This document shows, in pieces, positions 17,235 to 27,192 of a DNA stretch of 64,000 bases. The number at the start of each line of letters is the position of its first letter. Within the stretch, counting starts at the first letter, position 1. The notes beneath the pieces were generated by a model, which saw nothing but the letters and a program-made list of their open reading frames with translations, did no database searches and was not told the DNA's origin. Made by a program: the position numbers and the translations under genes. The stretch is taken from assembly GCF_007752935.1 (NCBI RefSeq), contig NZ_CP036319.1, positions 1,116,001-1,180,000 of the forward strand. Direction: 5' to 3'. This DNA comes from Crateriforma conspicua. Its GTDB lineage: Bacteria > Planctomycetota > Planctomycetia > Pirellulales > Pirellulaceae.

Positions 17235-18938
17235 TCAAATCAGGGTTTCGATTTGAATCCCACGCCGGATCTCGTCGGCGAGAAAGAAAGACCCACAGAC
17301 GACCACCACGCCATCGGGGCCCGCGGCACGACGGGCCAAAGCAACCGCGTCTTGGGACGATTCACTGGATTGGACGTCGCGGAACGATTGTGGGGGGACC
17401 GCGCCGGCCAGTTGGTCCAGCGGCAGGTACCGCGGATTGTCTTGAAATCGTGTCAGCACCAAGCGATCGGTCAGCCGGCTGAGCACGCGAAGCATTGATC
17501 CCGCATCTTTGTCCCGGCTGGTTCCGAAGACGATGACCATGTGGCGCCGGCCATGGGCCGAAGGGCCGAAACGGTGTTCAAGCGTCGTCACCAAGGCGGT
17601 GATCGAATCCTCGTTGTGCGCGGTATCGATGATCAACATCGGTCCGTCTCGCAACCCAAAACGCTCGATTCGTCCAGGCAGATTGATCGAATCCCAAGCG
17701 CGGACACATCGTTGAATGTCCAGGCTGGGTAGCTGCCTTCCGGCTGATTCATCGCCCGGTGTCAATGGACCACCTGCCAGGATTTGCAGCGATTTGGCAG
17801 CCAACGCGGCGTTTCCCGCTTGATGCATCCCTTCGACGCCCAAGTGGAATTCCAGCTTGGCCGGCGGCGGACAAATGCCGTTGTTTCCGGCGGGGGCCGG
17901 TAGATCGAACACTTCGACTTCGCTGCCCCACGCTCTGGTGGGCCGACAGCGAAAGTCAAAGTCTTCGCCCAGCGTCAGCAGTCGCGTGCCGACTTCACCG
18001 GCGATCCGGCGGATGACCGGTTCGGGATCATCGTCCGCCTGGATGTCGCAGGTCACATTATTGTCCGGATGTGGGGTCTGGCCGGGGGCGGTGTCGATCC
18101 CGGGGCGATCGTCTGTTCGACGTCGGACACCGCTGATGACCGGAACGCCCGGTTTGATGATGCCCGCTTTTTCCGCGGCGATGGCGGCTTTGGTATGCCC
18201 CAGGACGCTCTGGTGATCCAAGCCGATGCTGGTGATGACCGATAGGCTGGATTGGATCACGTTGGTGCTGTCCAGGCGTCCGCCCAGCCCGACTTCGATC
18301 ACTTGGGCCTGGCAGCCTTGCTGGCGAAAGTGCAGCAGGGCCAATGCGGTGGTCAATTCAAAGAACGTCGGTTGGCCGACCTCTTGATCCGCCATTTGTC
18401 GGCAAATCGGAATGGACTGTTCGATCAGATCGTCCAGCTGGTCCGGCCGGCAAGGTTTCCCGTCAATCCGGAAACGTTCTTCCAAGTGGTGCAAATGCGG
18501 GGACGTGTAAAGGCCGGTGCGTACCCCGGCGGCGGAAAGACCGGCGGCAATCATCATTGCCACGGATCCTTTGCCTTTGGTGCCCGCGATGTGAATCGTC
18601 GGGATCGGAGCCGATTCGGGTGCCGCTTTTTGGTGCAGTAAGTCGGCCAGGTCCAAACGCCGCAGTAGGTCTCTCATCCGCTGCAGACGAAACTGGAAAT
18701 CTTGCGTCCGCGCCGAAGGACGTTCGAAATTGATCAGCCCCATCAGAAAGTCGACGGCGGGCCGCTTCGATGACGTTTCGGGGGAAGCCGCCAACACGGA
18801 CGCGGCGGGGCCCATCGCCGCTGGTCGGCGCGACGATTCCGGTGCGATGTCTGGTGAGCACGCGGCATCGTGTGGGCTTGCGGCGTCACGCGATCCGGCC
18901 GCGTCACGCGGGCCAGCGGGGGGGACTGATTCTTCCAC
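17235..18938 (-). CDS. folC: Bifunctional folylpolyglutamate/dihydrofolate synthase FolC
   Basis: A Mur-ligase-family enzyme that adds glutamate to (dihydro)folate using ATP. It shows the FolC opening 'VDFLMGLINFERP', the P-loop 'IAGTKGKGSVAMM', the 'GLYTSPHLHHLEERFRIDG' substrate loop, 'VGLGGRLDSTN', 'IGLDHQSVLGHT' and the C-terminal 'DTAHNEDS'. Called from the GTG at 18938 it has 567 residues, roughly 65 more at the N-terminus than the family needs. That extension is Ala/Pro/Ser-rich, so an internal start (for example the ATG at 18815) is plausible. The 171 bases between its stop and the DUF1800 start show nothing I can name. Confidence 0.9.
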   Translation of the reverse strand: MEESVPPAGPRDAAGSRDAASPHDAACSPDIAPESSRRPAAMGPAASVLAASPETSSKRPAVDFLMGLINFERPSARTQDFQFRLQRMRDLLRRLDLADLLHQKAAPESAPIPTIHIAGTKGKGSVAMMIAAGLSAAGVRTGLYTSPHLHHLEERFRIDGKPCRPDQLDDLIEQSIPICRQMADQEVGQPTFFELTTALALLHFRQQGCQAQVIEVGLGGRLDSTNVIQSSLSVITSIGLDHQSVLGHTKAAIAAEKAGIIKPGVPVISGVRRRTDDRPGIDTAPGQTPHPDNNVTCDIQADDDPEPVIRRIAGEVGTRLLTLGEDFDFRCRPTRAWGSEVEVFDLPAPAGNNGICPPPAKLEFHLGVEGMHQAGNAALAAKSLQILAGGPLTPGDESAGRQLPSLDIQRCVRAWDSINLPGRIERFGLRDGPMLIIDTAHNEDSITALVTTLEHRFGPSAHGRRHMVIVFGTSRDKDAGSMLRVLSRLTDRLVLTRFQDNPRYLPLDQLAGAVPPQSFRDVQSSESSQDAVALARRAAGPDGVVVVCGSFFLADEIRRGIQIETLI

Positions 18939-18982
18939 GTCGCGGCAACGAGAGAGAAATAATACGGAGAAGACGGGTTGGG

Positions 18983-19132
18983 TCAGTTGGCTTTGACGCC
19001 GGCACCGGCCATTTGCGGAAACGCACAGCCCTGAGCCGAAACGCGTTTCATCGCGTCGAGCACGGACGACTGAATGTCCAAGTTGACCGGTTCAACGGCC
19101 TCGATGGCAAGCCCCAATGTCGGGCCGATCAT
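18983..19132 (-). CDS. Possible small protein (49 residues) upstream of folC
   Basis: The 352-base gap between folC and the divergent ABC transporter contains one short open frame, ATG at 19132 to TGA at 18983, on the folC strand and 44 bases before it. The translation is protein-like: a hydrophobic start '[15 protein letters not shown]', then an amphipathic '[11 protein letters not shown]' helix and an Ala/Gly-rich end. Third codon positions are GC-biased as in neighbouring genes. The frame stays open for about 32 more codons upstream, to a TAG near 19230, without a good start. I do not recognise it. The rest of the gap (19133-19290) presumably holds divergent promoters. Confidence 0.35.
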   Translation of the reverse strand: MIGPTLGLAIEAVEPVNLDIQSSVLDAMKRVSAQGCAFPQMAGAGVKAN

Positions 19133-19290
19133 GGCCGAACCGTCATGTCCACTACGACGGCCGGGGCGAATCCGAATTTTCTGGTCGTCGAACCCCGGTA
19201 GCCTCGATTGCGTACGCAGGCTCGGAGTCTATTCTAGGCCCGCGATTAATTGCATTTTTCTTCGTGATCTTCTTGTCGGAATCGTTTCCC

Positions 19291-20343
19291 GTGGCAAATG
19301 ACGCAGCGGCAGTCGCCGAATCTCAACCGGACTCCCACACCGATCCCACTTCGGCTCCGGCAGGGGCCCCGGACTCGGGGGTGGTGATCGAGACTCGAAA
19401 CCTCAGCAAGGTGTACCGCGATTTCTGGGGGCGTCGCAAAGTCAACGCCTTGAAATCGCTGGATATCGAGGTCCGCCGGGGCGAGATCTTCGGTCTGCTC
19501 GGACCCAACGGAAGCGGCAAGTCGACCACGATCAAGTTGATCCTGGGCCTGTTGTTCCCCAGCAGCGGTCGGGTGTTGGTGTTCGACAAGGATGCGTCGG
19601 AGACCCAAAAGAACGAACGCATCGGGTACCTGCCCGAAGAATCGTACCTGTACAAATTCTTGACCGCCGAAGAGACACTGGATTTCTATGGCCGGCTGTT
19701 CAACATGTCGGCGGCCGACCGCAAGCGACGCGTCGCCGAGTTGATCCAGATGGTCGGTCTGCACGGGGCCAAGCACCGTCAGTTGCGGGAATACAGTAAA
19801 GGGATGACCCGACGCGTGGGTCTGGCCCAAGCACTGATCAATGATCCCGATTTGATCCTGTTGGACGAACCGACGACCGGTTTGGACCCGATCGGGACAC
19901 GAGAAATGAAGGATCTGATCCTGAGCCTGCGGGACCAGGGCAAGACGGTTCTGTTGTGCAGCCACCAGTTGGCGGACGTCCAAGACGTTTGCGACCGCGT
20001 GGCCATCCTGCACCAGGGCGAATTGAAAGAATTGGGACGTGTCACGGATCTGTTGAAAGTCCAGGACGTCACCGAAGTCCACGCCAGCGGTTTGTCCGAT
20101 CAGGCCAAGCAAGAAATCGCCGAAGTCATCCAGCGTCATGGTGGCGAGGTGAAGTCGATCGATAATCCGACCGCGACGATGGAAGACCTGTTCTTGAACA
20201 TCGTTCGCGAAAGTGAGGCTCGACCGGGAGCCCGCCGCGTTTCTGCTCCGGCGACCGGTGAAAACCAGGCCGCGGGCGAAGGGCCCGATGCCGGCTTGCG
20301 TCGTGATGACGGTGCGTCCGCTGATGATCAGGCGGAGGGCTAA
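19291..20343 (+). CDS. ABC transporter ATP-binding protein (ABC-2/CcmA type)
   Basis: A 350-residue nucleotide-binding subunit. Walker [10 protein letters not shown] is at about residues 71-79. The Q-loop lies before '[23 protein letters not shown]', the signature-like '[15 protein letters not shown]' has a degenerate LSGGQ, and Walker B is '[13 protein letters not shown]'. The C-terminal ~50 residues are a low-complexity Ala/Gly/Glu extension. The GTG at 19291 is the chosen start; the frame is open further upstream but that part looks non-coding. The permease gene starts 2 bases after its stop, so the pair is one operon. It powers export of an unidentified substrate or assembly of an envelope component. 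Confidence 0.88.
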   Translation: MANDAAAVAESQPDSHTDPTSAPAGAPDSGVVIETRNLSKVYRDFWGRRKVNALKSLDIEVRRGEIFGLLGPNGSGKSTTIKLILGLLFPSSGRVLVFDKDASETQKNERIGYLPEESYLYKFLTAEETLDFYGRLFNMSAADRKRRVAELIQMVGLHGAKHRQLREYSKGMTRRVGLAQALINDPDLILLDEPTTGLDPIGTREMKDLILSLRDQGKTVLLCSHQLADVQDVCDRVAILHQGELKELGRVTDLLKVQDVTEVHASGLSDQAKQEIAEVIQRHGGEVKSIDNPTATMEDLFLNIVRESEARPGARRVSAPATGENQAAGEGPDAGLRRDDGASADDQAEG

Positions 20344-20345
20344 GC

Positions 20346-22232
20346 ATGAATCTGCAGCCAGAAGATTTTTGGTCCTTCTATGAATGGCTGATCCGCCCGG
20401 ACGCATTCTTGGAAAGTGCCTTGTTGCAAGGTGCGGTTCTGATCGTCTTGGCGATCGTTTTGGGGTTGTTGGTCGGATACATCATCAGCGCCGCACGCTA
20501 TGGACCGTCCGAAGGTTTCTATGCCGTCGCGCGTGGTGTTCGTGATTTGGTGCGGTTCGACTTGCCCGGTACGTCGCCGCGTCGTGTCATCGCGTTGGCA
20601 CGTTTGGCGTTTAAGGAAGCCATTCGCCGCAAAGTCCTGTTTGTGATCGGGCTGTTCGTCGTCGGTCTGTTGTTGGCCGGCTGGTTCTTGGACCCCAACA
20701 GCAGTGATCCCGCCCGGCTGTACATCAGCTTTGTTTTGACCGGTACGAATTACCTGGTCTTGGCTTTGGCGTTGTTCATCAGCGCCTTCAGTTTGCCATC
20801 GGATATCGAAAGCCGCCGGATCTACACGATCGTCACCAAGCCCGTTCGGGCGACCGAGATCGTGCTCGGACGGATGTTGGGTTTCATCGGCGTGGGCACG
20901 ATGATTTTGGTTCCGATGGGGCTGGTCAGTTACGTCTTTGTGAAGCGTGGTTTGCGTCACACCCACTTGGAAGTCGCCGATGTGCGTCAGATCGACGATC
21001 AATTCGAAGGCGAAACTGACTTTGTGCGTTCACACAAACACAGCTTCACGTTGGACGCCGATGGTCGTGGTTTGACCGATGTGGTGCGTGGGCACCGTCA
21101 CGTGGTGACTCGGGACGAAGATGGCCAGTTCGTGATCGGGCCGCCGACCGGTGATCTGCGGGCTCGCATTCCCCATTACGGCGAAGTCGTCTTCTTTGAC
21201 CGTCGCGGTGAAGAAAAGGAAATCGGTCTGAACGTCGGCGACGAATCGTTGCCCGGTGGCTACGGCAGCAGCGGCATCAGTCGTGTGATCGGCATGTCAC
21301 AAGGCCCCAAGAAGCTGGAGCATGGCTACATCGAAGGCGGAACATTGTGCGCCGCCGTTTTCACGTTTGATGATGTCACACCGGAACGTTTCCCCGACGG
21401 TATCCCACTGGACCTGACCATCCGCGCCTTTCGGACACACAAAGGGGATATCGAATCAACCCTGCGGGCGTCGTTGTCGCTGAAGCACCCCACGAAAGAG
21501 ATCGAAACCAATCCGATCGTCTTCGAGGTCAACGAGTATGAAGTCGACGAGCGTCTGATGCCGTTGACGATGGAAGGTAGCGACGGCGATGAAACCCGGG
21601 AACTGAGCCTTTTCGACGACCTCGTGGACGACGAAGGCCGTATCAAGGTTGTCATTCGTTGTGTCGACCGCGGCCAGTATCTGGGCGTGACCAAGAGCAG
21701 TGTCTATCTGCGTCCCGGCGAAAGTTCGTTCGAATGGAACTTGGCCAAAGCTTACATCTCGATCTGGTTGCAGATGACGATGGTCATCGCGTTCGGTGTG
21801 ATGTTCAGCACGTTCCTCAGCGGACCGGTCGCCATGATCGCCACCGCCGTTTGTGTTCTGTTGGGCTTTTCGGCCGAACAGATTTATGACACGCGGCATT
21901 ACATCGATTCGGGAGTCAACCGCGGTGGCGGTCCGATCGAAGCGATGGTCCGGATGCTGCGACAGGATTCGGTGACGACAGAACTGGACGTCGATGTTTT
22001 GGCCAACAAGGTGATCAAAGCCGCGGACGCGGCGATCGTCTATTCGCTGGATGCGATCGCAACGGCGCTGCCCAACCTGCCCAAAATGGTCAGCACGGCG
22101 GAATACGCGGCATCGGGCTTCGACATTTTCAATGCATTGCTGGCGCGGCACGCCGCGGCGACTTTTGGTTACTGCCTGCTAGCGTTTCTTGTCAGTTACT
22201 TCTTTTTGAAATCGCGTGAGATCGCGGCATGA
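20346..22232 (+). CDS. ABC transporter permease with large extracytoplasmic domain
   Basis: A 628-residue membrane protein. Membrane segments are visible near residues 24-48, 95-115, 125-147 and 175-200; a ~260-residue soluble, charged domain follows (about 205-465), then further segments near 475-520 and at the C-terminus ('LLAFLVSYFFLKSREIAA'). This is an ABC-2-type permease layout with an unusually large insertion between helices. The soluble domain contains His-rich 'RSHKHSFTLD' and 'RGHRHVVTRD' repeats. The stop overlaps the next gene by 4 bases (ATGA), so all three genes 19291-24079 are co-translated. Substrate unknown. Confidence 0.8.
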   Translation: MNLQPEDFWSFYEWLIRPDAFLESALLQGAVLIVLAIVLGLLVGYIISAARYGPSEGFYAVARGVRDLVRFDLPGTSPRRVIALARLAFKEAIRRKVLFVIGLFVVGLLLAGWFLDPNSSDPARLYISFVLTGTNYLVLALALFISAFSLPSDIESRRIYTIVTKPVRATEIVLGRMLGFIGVGTMILVPMGLVSYVFVKRGLRHTHLEVADVRQIDDQFEGETDFVRSHKHSFTLDADGRGLTDVVRGHRHVVTRDEDGQFVIGPPTGDLRARIPHYGEVVFFDRRGEEKEIGLNVGDESLPGGYGSSGISRVIGMSQGPKKLEHGYIEGGTLCAAVFTFDDVTPERFPDGIPLDLTIRAFRTHKGDIESTLRASLSLKHPTKEIETNPIVFEVNEYEVDERLMPLTMEGSDGDETRELSLFDDLVDDEGRIKVVIRCVDRGQYLGVTKSSVYLRPGESSFEWNLAKAYISIWLQMTMVIAFGVMFSTFLSGPVAMIATAVCVLLGFSAEQIYDTRHYIDSGVNRGGGPIEAMVRMLRQDSVTTELDVDVLANKVIKAADAAIVYSLDAIATALPNLPKMVSTAEYAASGFDIFNALLARHAAATFGYCLLAFLVSYFFLKSREIAA

Positions 22233-24079
22233 ATTTGAAATCGGCATTCGGACGCAAAATTTTGTATCTGGGCGTCTTGGTCGTCATGTTGGTGCCGCTG
22301 TTCCTGTTGGGACAGCCGGCGACCGGCAAAGGTGACCGAGCCGGCCAACTGGCGGAAATGCGCGAGCGGTTCAACATCGCCGAAAGCGATCTTGGTGAAA
22401 TCAGTCCTGCCAGTGAAACGATGAAGCTGGCTTCGCTGGGGATGCGTGGCGTTGCATCGACGTTGCTTTGGAATAAGGCGCATGACTTCAGTGTTCGCCA
22501 TGAATGGGACCGCCTGAAAGCGACGCTGAACAACATCGCGCTTCTGCAGCCTCACTTTGACCGCGTTTGGGAATTCCAAGCCTGGAACCTGGCCTACAAC
22601 GTTTCCAGCGAATTCGACGATTACCGCCAGCGTTACAACATGGTTGGTGAGGGCACCGATTATCTGACCCGCGGCGTCAAGCAGAATCGTCATGCATCGC
22701 GATTGGTCTGGTACACCGGATGGTTTTACGGCCAGAAGCTGGGCATGAGCGACGAGCGGAAGCAATTCCGTGAATTGTTCGCCGACGACGAAGTCTGGCA
22801 CGAAGAACTGCTGGGCGAAGGCATTGCGGTGGATAGCCCCGAAGCCCGCGGGCCGATGGGCAAACCGGACAACTGGTTGGTCGGTCGGCTGTGGTTGAAT
22901 CGTGGCTATGACCTGGTGGATTCCGGCGTCAAGATTCGTCGCCAAACGCCGATCAACTTCTACGAAACCGGTCCCAAGTGGCGGTTCAAGCACGCCGAGG
23001 CTATCGAGAAAGAGGGCGTGCTGGATGAACGAGCCCAGAACGCGTGGGAACTTGCATCGGAGGACTGGGGTGTCTTGGGCAACCGCAGCATTCCGGTCAC
23101 CGCGCCGTTCACGATCAAGCTCGATCGCATCGACGAACTGAAGCGTCAACGCGACGAAAAAGATGAACAGTTCATCGAATTGGTCGGCGACACCACACAG
23201 ACGGTTCGCGATGAACTGATAGCGAAACTTTCGGAAACCGAACGTGAGTTGTTGAATCGACCGCTGAGCGAGATGAACGGCGACGAATTCAATCTCCGTC
23301 GCGGGGCCGAGTTCAAGACCAAGCCGGCGCGGGCCGATGTCGCACGACGTACCGATCCGGATGTCCGATTGCGGGCCATTCGCTTGGCCGGCGAAATTGA
23401 CGATCTGGAAGCCCGAATCAATAAGACCGAAGGCTATCGGAAGCAGATCAATTACCAGTACTGGAAAACACTGGCCATCGCCGAGCAGGAAGAACGAACC
23501 GTGCGTGCACGGCGGTTGGTTTACGAAGCGGAAAAAGCCAACGCGGACGCCGAACTGGACAAAGCGATCGAACTGTACGAAGAATCGTTCGCAATTTGGG
23601 CCGATATCTTCGACGACTATCCGATTCTGATCATCGACGACACCGCCGAAGATCTGCGTGATTCGATTCGTCGCTATGCCATCGCGATTGACAGCCAGGA
23701 ATTCGACGAGGATTTCCCGCTGAAGACCTTCGTCGAAATGATGGACGAAGACGGCTACATGGATCCGGACTTGTATGAAAAAGTCCGTGAGACTCAGGCG
23801 TCCAAGTTGGAAGAACGCCAAAAGGAAAAGGAAGCCGAAGAGAAGCGGTTGGCTGAGGAAGCCGCCAAATTGGAAGCCGCCGAGAAGGCCAAGCAGCAGG
23901 AAGAAGCCGAATCCGAAGAGACCGATTCTGGATCAGAAAGCGATTCGTCCGGTTCCGAAGAGATGAACCAGGACGAAGCGTCTGAGGCGCCAGAGTCGGA
24001 AGCCGCTGAATCGGACGAACCAGAATCGTCTGAAAACGAAACGGAAGAAACCGACGCCGCGGACGAATCGTCGAACTGA
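22229..24079 (+). CDS. Membrane-anchored helical protein of the ABC transporter operon
   Basis: A 616-residue protein with one N-terminal membrane anchor (about residues 10-28) and a long, mostly alpha-helical body. Tetratricopeptide-like stretches include 'WDRLKATLNNIALLQPHFDRVWEFQAWNLAYN' and 'ANADAELDKAIELYEESFAIWADI'. It ends in ~90 residues of Glu/Ala/Lys coiled coil passing into a highly acidic Glu/Ser/Asp tail. No enzymatic motif is visible. Coupling by ATGA overlap to the permease suggests it is a third subunit or a periplasmic/cytoplasmic accessory of that transporter. I do not recognise a named family. Confidence 0.75.
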   Translation: MNLKSAFGRKILYLGVLVVMLVPLFLLGQPATGKGDRAGQLAEMRERFNIAESDLGEISPASETMKLASLGMRGVASTLLWNKAHDFSVRHEWDRLKATLNNIALLQPHFDRVWEFQAWNLAYNVSSEFDDYRQRYNMVGEGTDYLTRGVKQNRHASRLVWYTGWFYGQKLGMSDERKQFRELFADDEVWHEELLGEGIAVDSPEARGPMGKPDNWLVGRLWLNRGYDLVDSGVKIRRQTPINFYETGPKWRFKHAEAIEKEGVLDERAQNAWELASEDWGVLGNRSIPVTAPFTIKLDRIDELKRQRDEKDEQFIELVGDTTQTVRDELIAKLSETERELLNRPLSEMNGDEFNLRRGAEFKTKPARADVARRTDPDVRLRAIRLAGEIDDLEARINKTEGYRKQINYQYWKTLAIAEQEERTVRARRLVYEAEKANADAELDKAIELYEESFAIWADIFDDYPILIIDDTAEDLRDSIRRYAIAIDSQEFDEDFPLKTFVEMMDEDGYMDPDLYEKVRETQASKLEERQKEKEAEEKRLAEEAAKLEAAEKAKQQEEAESEETDSGSESDSSGSEEMNQDEASEAPESEAAESDEPESSENETEETDAADESSN

Positions 24080-24115
24080 TTTCTGGGGCTTCGGCAACTC
24101 GCGTCGTGCAACGGC

Positions 24116-25438
24116 TTAGGCGGATGTTTGGTCCAGTGGATTCGCGGCGTCTGAAACGTCACGGCGTTGCCAAAGCGATGCGGCGACGCCCATAACCGAC
24201 ATGACGGCAATCCCGGCAAACACCATTCGGTGGCCTGTGATCCCCGGATGTCGGTCGATGACCCATCCGGTCACGGGACCAAAAAAGATGTCCGGCAGGA
24301 ATCCGACCAGCGACACCAGGCCTGCCGCAGTGCCGACCAAGGTCGGTGGAATCTTTAAATCATCAAAGACGGCAAAGTAAACGCCGCGCAGACCATAGAT
24401 CGCGGCCGCGGTGCAGGCCAGCAAGGTCAACAAGACTGGGGTGGCCGACAGGGTGAGCGCGGCCGGTCCGTTTGTCGGTCGATGATCGATGGCCAGCCAA
24501 CCGTTGCCCACCGCGACTACGGCGAACAGCACCGCAAGCCATCCCATGCGTCCGGCGCGATCCGCCACCAGTCCGGCCGACAACGCGGCGATCGGTCTGG
24601 CCCAAAATGCCAGCGTTGTGACCCACGCGGCGCGCGACGAAGATGCGCCGTAAGCGTCGACCACGTAGATGCCATAGTTATCGATGCTCTTGTAGCCGCA
24701 GTAGGCGCACAGCACGATCCAGCCTTGCAGCCAGACGGATCGCCGGCGCAGGACCCGACCGATCGCCTGGACGTTGATGCTTTGGCCGGGGGCGTCGGCG
24801 TCCTGTCCAAGGTTCGCCGTGTCCGACGCATCGTTTGCTGGCCGTTTCAGGCCGAGCCAAATCATTGCACCGGAGGCGGCGACCGACAGGATTGCCAACA
24901 GCAGGATTGCTTGAAACGCGTCTGCTTCGCCACCGTCATCGACTAGGCTAGCGAAAACGAAACTAAACAGACTGGCAAGCAGTGCTGCAAATAGGCCGCG
25001 TCCGGCGTCCAGGATTCCGAACGCCCTGCCCTGGGTTTGTGTGCGTGCCAGGTCATGAGTGGCCCGAATCATCGGAGCCCAAAACAGCAAGATGGTGGTG
25101 ACGCCAAATGCGGCATACGTCCAAAGCAAACGCGTGGCGCTGGGCTGTCCCCACAACGCCAACCCGCATGCCGCGGTTGATAGCAGTGCCAACGTCATCA
25201 TGACGCGAGGGCCGAATCGATCGGCCAGCGGACCGCCGGCAAAATAGGCCACCGCGGCGACGATCCCATAAGCGGAAAACGCCAAGCCCAGATCGGTATT
25301 GGAGATACCCCACTGGGCCAGCATCACCGGCCGAAAAAGACGAGGCAGCACGAACGGCAGCACAAAGATGGCTTCGCCGGCGATCACCAGGGACCACAGA
25401 CGCCACAGGGGCGAACCGGCGATTGATCTGAAAGACAA
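24116..25438 (-). CDS. MFS transporter
   Basis: A major-facilitator protein of about 440 residues with roughly 12 hydrophobic segments. The motif-A-like loop after the second helix reads 'GGPLADRFGPRVMM', and the equivalent in the second half is 'AGLVADRAGRMGWL'. A Gln/Asp-rich central loop separates the halves. The open frame extends to 25564, but that part is Arg/Ser-rich and overlaps lpdA, so I place the start at the TTG at 25438, before 'LSFRSIAGSPLWRLW'. It follows lpdA by 52 bases on the same strand. The substrate cannot be told from sequence. Confidence 0.8.
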   Translation of the reverse strand: MSFRSIAGSPLWRLWSLVIAGEAIFVLPFVLPRLFRPVMLAQWGISNTDLGLAFSAYGIVAAVAYFAGGPLADRFGPRVMMTLALLSTAACGLALWGQPSATRLLWTYAAFGVTTILLFWAPMIRATHDLARTQTQGRAFGILDAGRGLFAALLASLFSFVFASLVDDGGEADAFQAILLLAILSVAASGAMIWLGLKRPANDASDTANLGQDADAPGQSINVQAIGRVLRRRSVWLQGWIVLCAYCGYKSIDNYGIYVVDAYGASSSRAAWVTTLAFWARPIAALSAGLVADRAGRMGWLAVLFAVVAVGNGWLAIDHRPTNGPAALTLSATPVLLTLLACTAAAIYGLRGVYFAVFDDLKIPPTLVGTAAGLVSLVGFLPDIFFGPVTGWVIDRHPGITGHRMVFAGIAVMSVMGVAASLWQRRDVSDAANPLDQTSA

Positions 25439-25490
25439 ACCGTCGCTGCTTGATCGTGACTGGGAACGACTGTGTCGATCGGCTGGCCGA

Positions 25491-26939
25491 TCAGCCAGCC
25501 GATGCGGACGAAGGACGCCGTTTCGGCTTATAGATTTCCGTCGCGGTTCCGAAGTGGATCTCACCGGCGTTCATCAACGTTTCCGACAGTGTCGGGTGGG
25601 GGTGAATCGCATCGGTGATGTCGTGGACTTCGCAACCCATTTCGATTGCCAGCACGGCTTCGGCGATCAGTTCGCCGGCACCACTGCCGACGATGCCGCA
25701 ACCGATCACGCGGTGCGTTTCCGGGTCAATGATCCACTTGGTCAAACCGTCGGTGGTCCCCAGGGCCTGAGCGCGTCCACTGGCCGCCCATGGATAAACT
25801 TCCACATCCACCTTTCGGCCCTGGGCCTTGGCTTCTTCGACGGTGATACCCGCCCAGGCAATTTCCGGATCAGTGAAGACCACCGCGGGGATCGCGAACT
25901 TGTCAAACGCGACGTTCTTGCCGGCCAAGACTTCCGCGGCGACACGGCCTTCATGGGTCGCCTTGTGAGCCAGCATCGGATCACCGGCGACATCGCCGAT
26001 GGCCAGGATCGACGGGTCGGCCGTTCGTTGCGAACGATCGCAGACGACAAAACCGCGTTCATTGACTTCGACCTTGGTGTTTTCCAGGCCCAGGCCTTGG
26101 GTGACCGGTCGACGACCGATGCTGACCAAGACGCGGTCAAAACGCTCGTTGCCGAAATGCTGTGGGCCTTCGAACGTGACTTCGATTTTGTCATCGACTT
26201 CGGCCATCGATCCGACTTTGGTGTGCAGCAGCACGCGGCCCTCGCACATCGAGTTGATCTGTTTGACCAGCGGTTTGACTAAGTCTTGGTCGGCACCGGC
26301 CAACAGGCGTTCGGCCAATTCGACGACGGTGACTTTGCTGCCCAGGTGGGCGTAAACGGTGGCCATTTCCAGACCGATGTAGCCGCCGCCGACGATCAAC
26401 ATTGTTTCCGGAACGTCTTTCAGTTCCAACGCACCGGTGCTGTCCATCACGCGGTCGCTGCCGATGTTGAACGCGCCGGGCATGGCCGGCACGCTGCCGG
26501 TGGCCAGGATGCAGTGGTCAAATGTCAGTTGGCCGCCTTCGGGGATCGATTCGTCGTCCCCTTCCAGTTTCATCGTGTTGGAATCGATGAACGATCCACG
26601 AGCGCGGATGACCGTCACGTTGCGTCGCTTGGCCAGACCACCCAAGCCGGACGTCAGCGTGTCGATCACTTTGTCTTTACGTCCACGCACGACGTCGATG
26701 TCGATTTTCGGTTTTTCGTCATAGACGACCCCCCAATCTTCTCGCAATTCATCGACTTCTTTGATGACTTTGGCGACGTGCAGCAGAGCTTTACTGGGGA
26801 TACAGCCACGCAGCAGGCAGGTGCCACCCAGGCGTGGTTCGGCTTCGACGATGGTGACGTCCAAACCTTCGTCGGCTGCCAAAAACGCGGCCGCGTATCC
26901 GCCGGGGCCACCACCGAGAACGACAACAGGAGCGTGCAT
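25491..26939 (-). CDS. lpdA: Dihydrolipoyl dehydrogenase (E3)
   Basis: A 482-residue flavoprotein disulfide reductase that reoxidises dihydrolipoamide in 2-oxoacid dehydrogenase and glycine cleavage complexes. The N-terminal FAD motif 'GGGPGGYAAA' (about 9-18) is followed by the redox-active cysteine pair in 'GGTCLLRGCIPSK' (Cys41/Cys46), a second dinucleotide motif 'VGGGYIGLEMA', 'AIGDVAGDPMLAHKA', and the C-terminal catalytic 'HPHPTLSE'. No E1 or E2 gene is nearby, so its partners are encoded elsewhere. The leader up to the rpsD terminator is about 150 bases. Confidence 0.95.
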   Translation of the reverse strand: MHAPVVVLGGGPGGYAAAFLAADEGLDVTIVEAEPRLGGTCLLRGCIPSKALLHVAKVIKEVDELREDWGVVYDEKPKIDIDVVRGRKDKVIDTLTSGLGGLAKRRNVTVIRARGSFIDSNTMKLEGDDESIPEGGQLTFDHCILATGSVPAMPGAFNIGSDRVMDSTGALELKDVPETMLIVGGGYIGLEMATVYAHLGSKVTVVELAERLLAGADQDLVKPLVKQINSMCEGRVLLHTKVGSMAEVDDKIEVTFEGPQHFGNERFDRVLVSIGRRPVTQGLGLENTKVEVNERGFVVCDRSQRTADPSILAIGDVAGDPMLAHKATHEGRVAAEVLAGKNVAFDKFAIPAVVFTDPEIAWAGITVEEAKAQGRKVDVEVYPWAASGRAQALGTTDGLTKWIIDPETHRVIGCGIVGSGAGELIAEAVLAIEMGCEVHDITDAIHPHPTLSETLMNAGEIHFGTATEIYKPKRRPSSASAG

Positions 26940-27090
26940 GAGTTTGTTTGTGTTTCAGCGAAGTAAAAAATCAGGGAAGCGATCAAAACGGTCGGCCGAC
27001 CGAGTTCGCATGGATGTGTGTGTCACCGGTGGCGAACCGAGGTGCCGAAACCGGGATTTCCGAGAAAGGCCGGACGGCAAAATTCAGCCA

Positions 27091-27145
27091 ACAAAAAAGG
27101 TACCTTCGAATCCGGCCCGCTGGGACCACCACCCGAAGATACCTT
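27091..27145 (-). terminator. Intrinsic terminator of rpsD
   Basis: On the minus strand a 12-bp stem (27134-27145 with 27097-27108, one mismatch) with a ~25-base GC-rich loop is followed directly by a run of T (27093-27098 read as A on plus). It sits about 50 bases after the rpsD stop and so fits a Rho-independent terminator. Confidence 0.8.
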
Positions 27146-27192
27146 GGCGTTTGTTTTCTGTCCCTATTCGGGAATCGCGAACGAATCCGAAA

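Noticed and set aside
22196-23821. 541-codon minus-strand frame antisense to the third ABC-operon gene
   Set aside because: Mirror frame of a coupled, coherent plus-strand gene; its translation is Phe/Val/Gln-rich without motifs.
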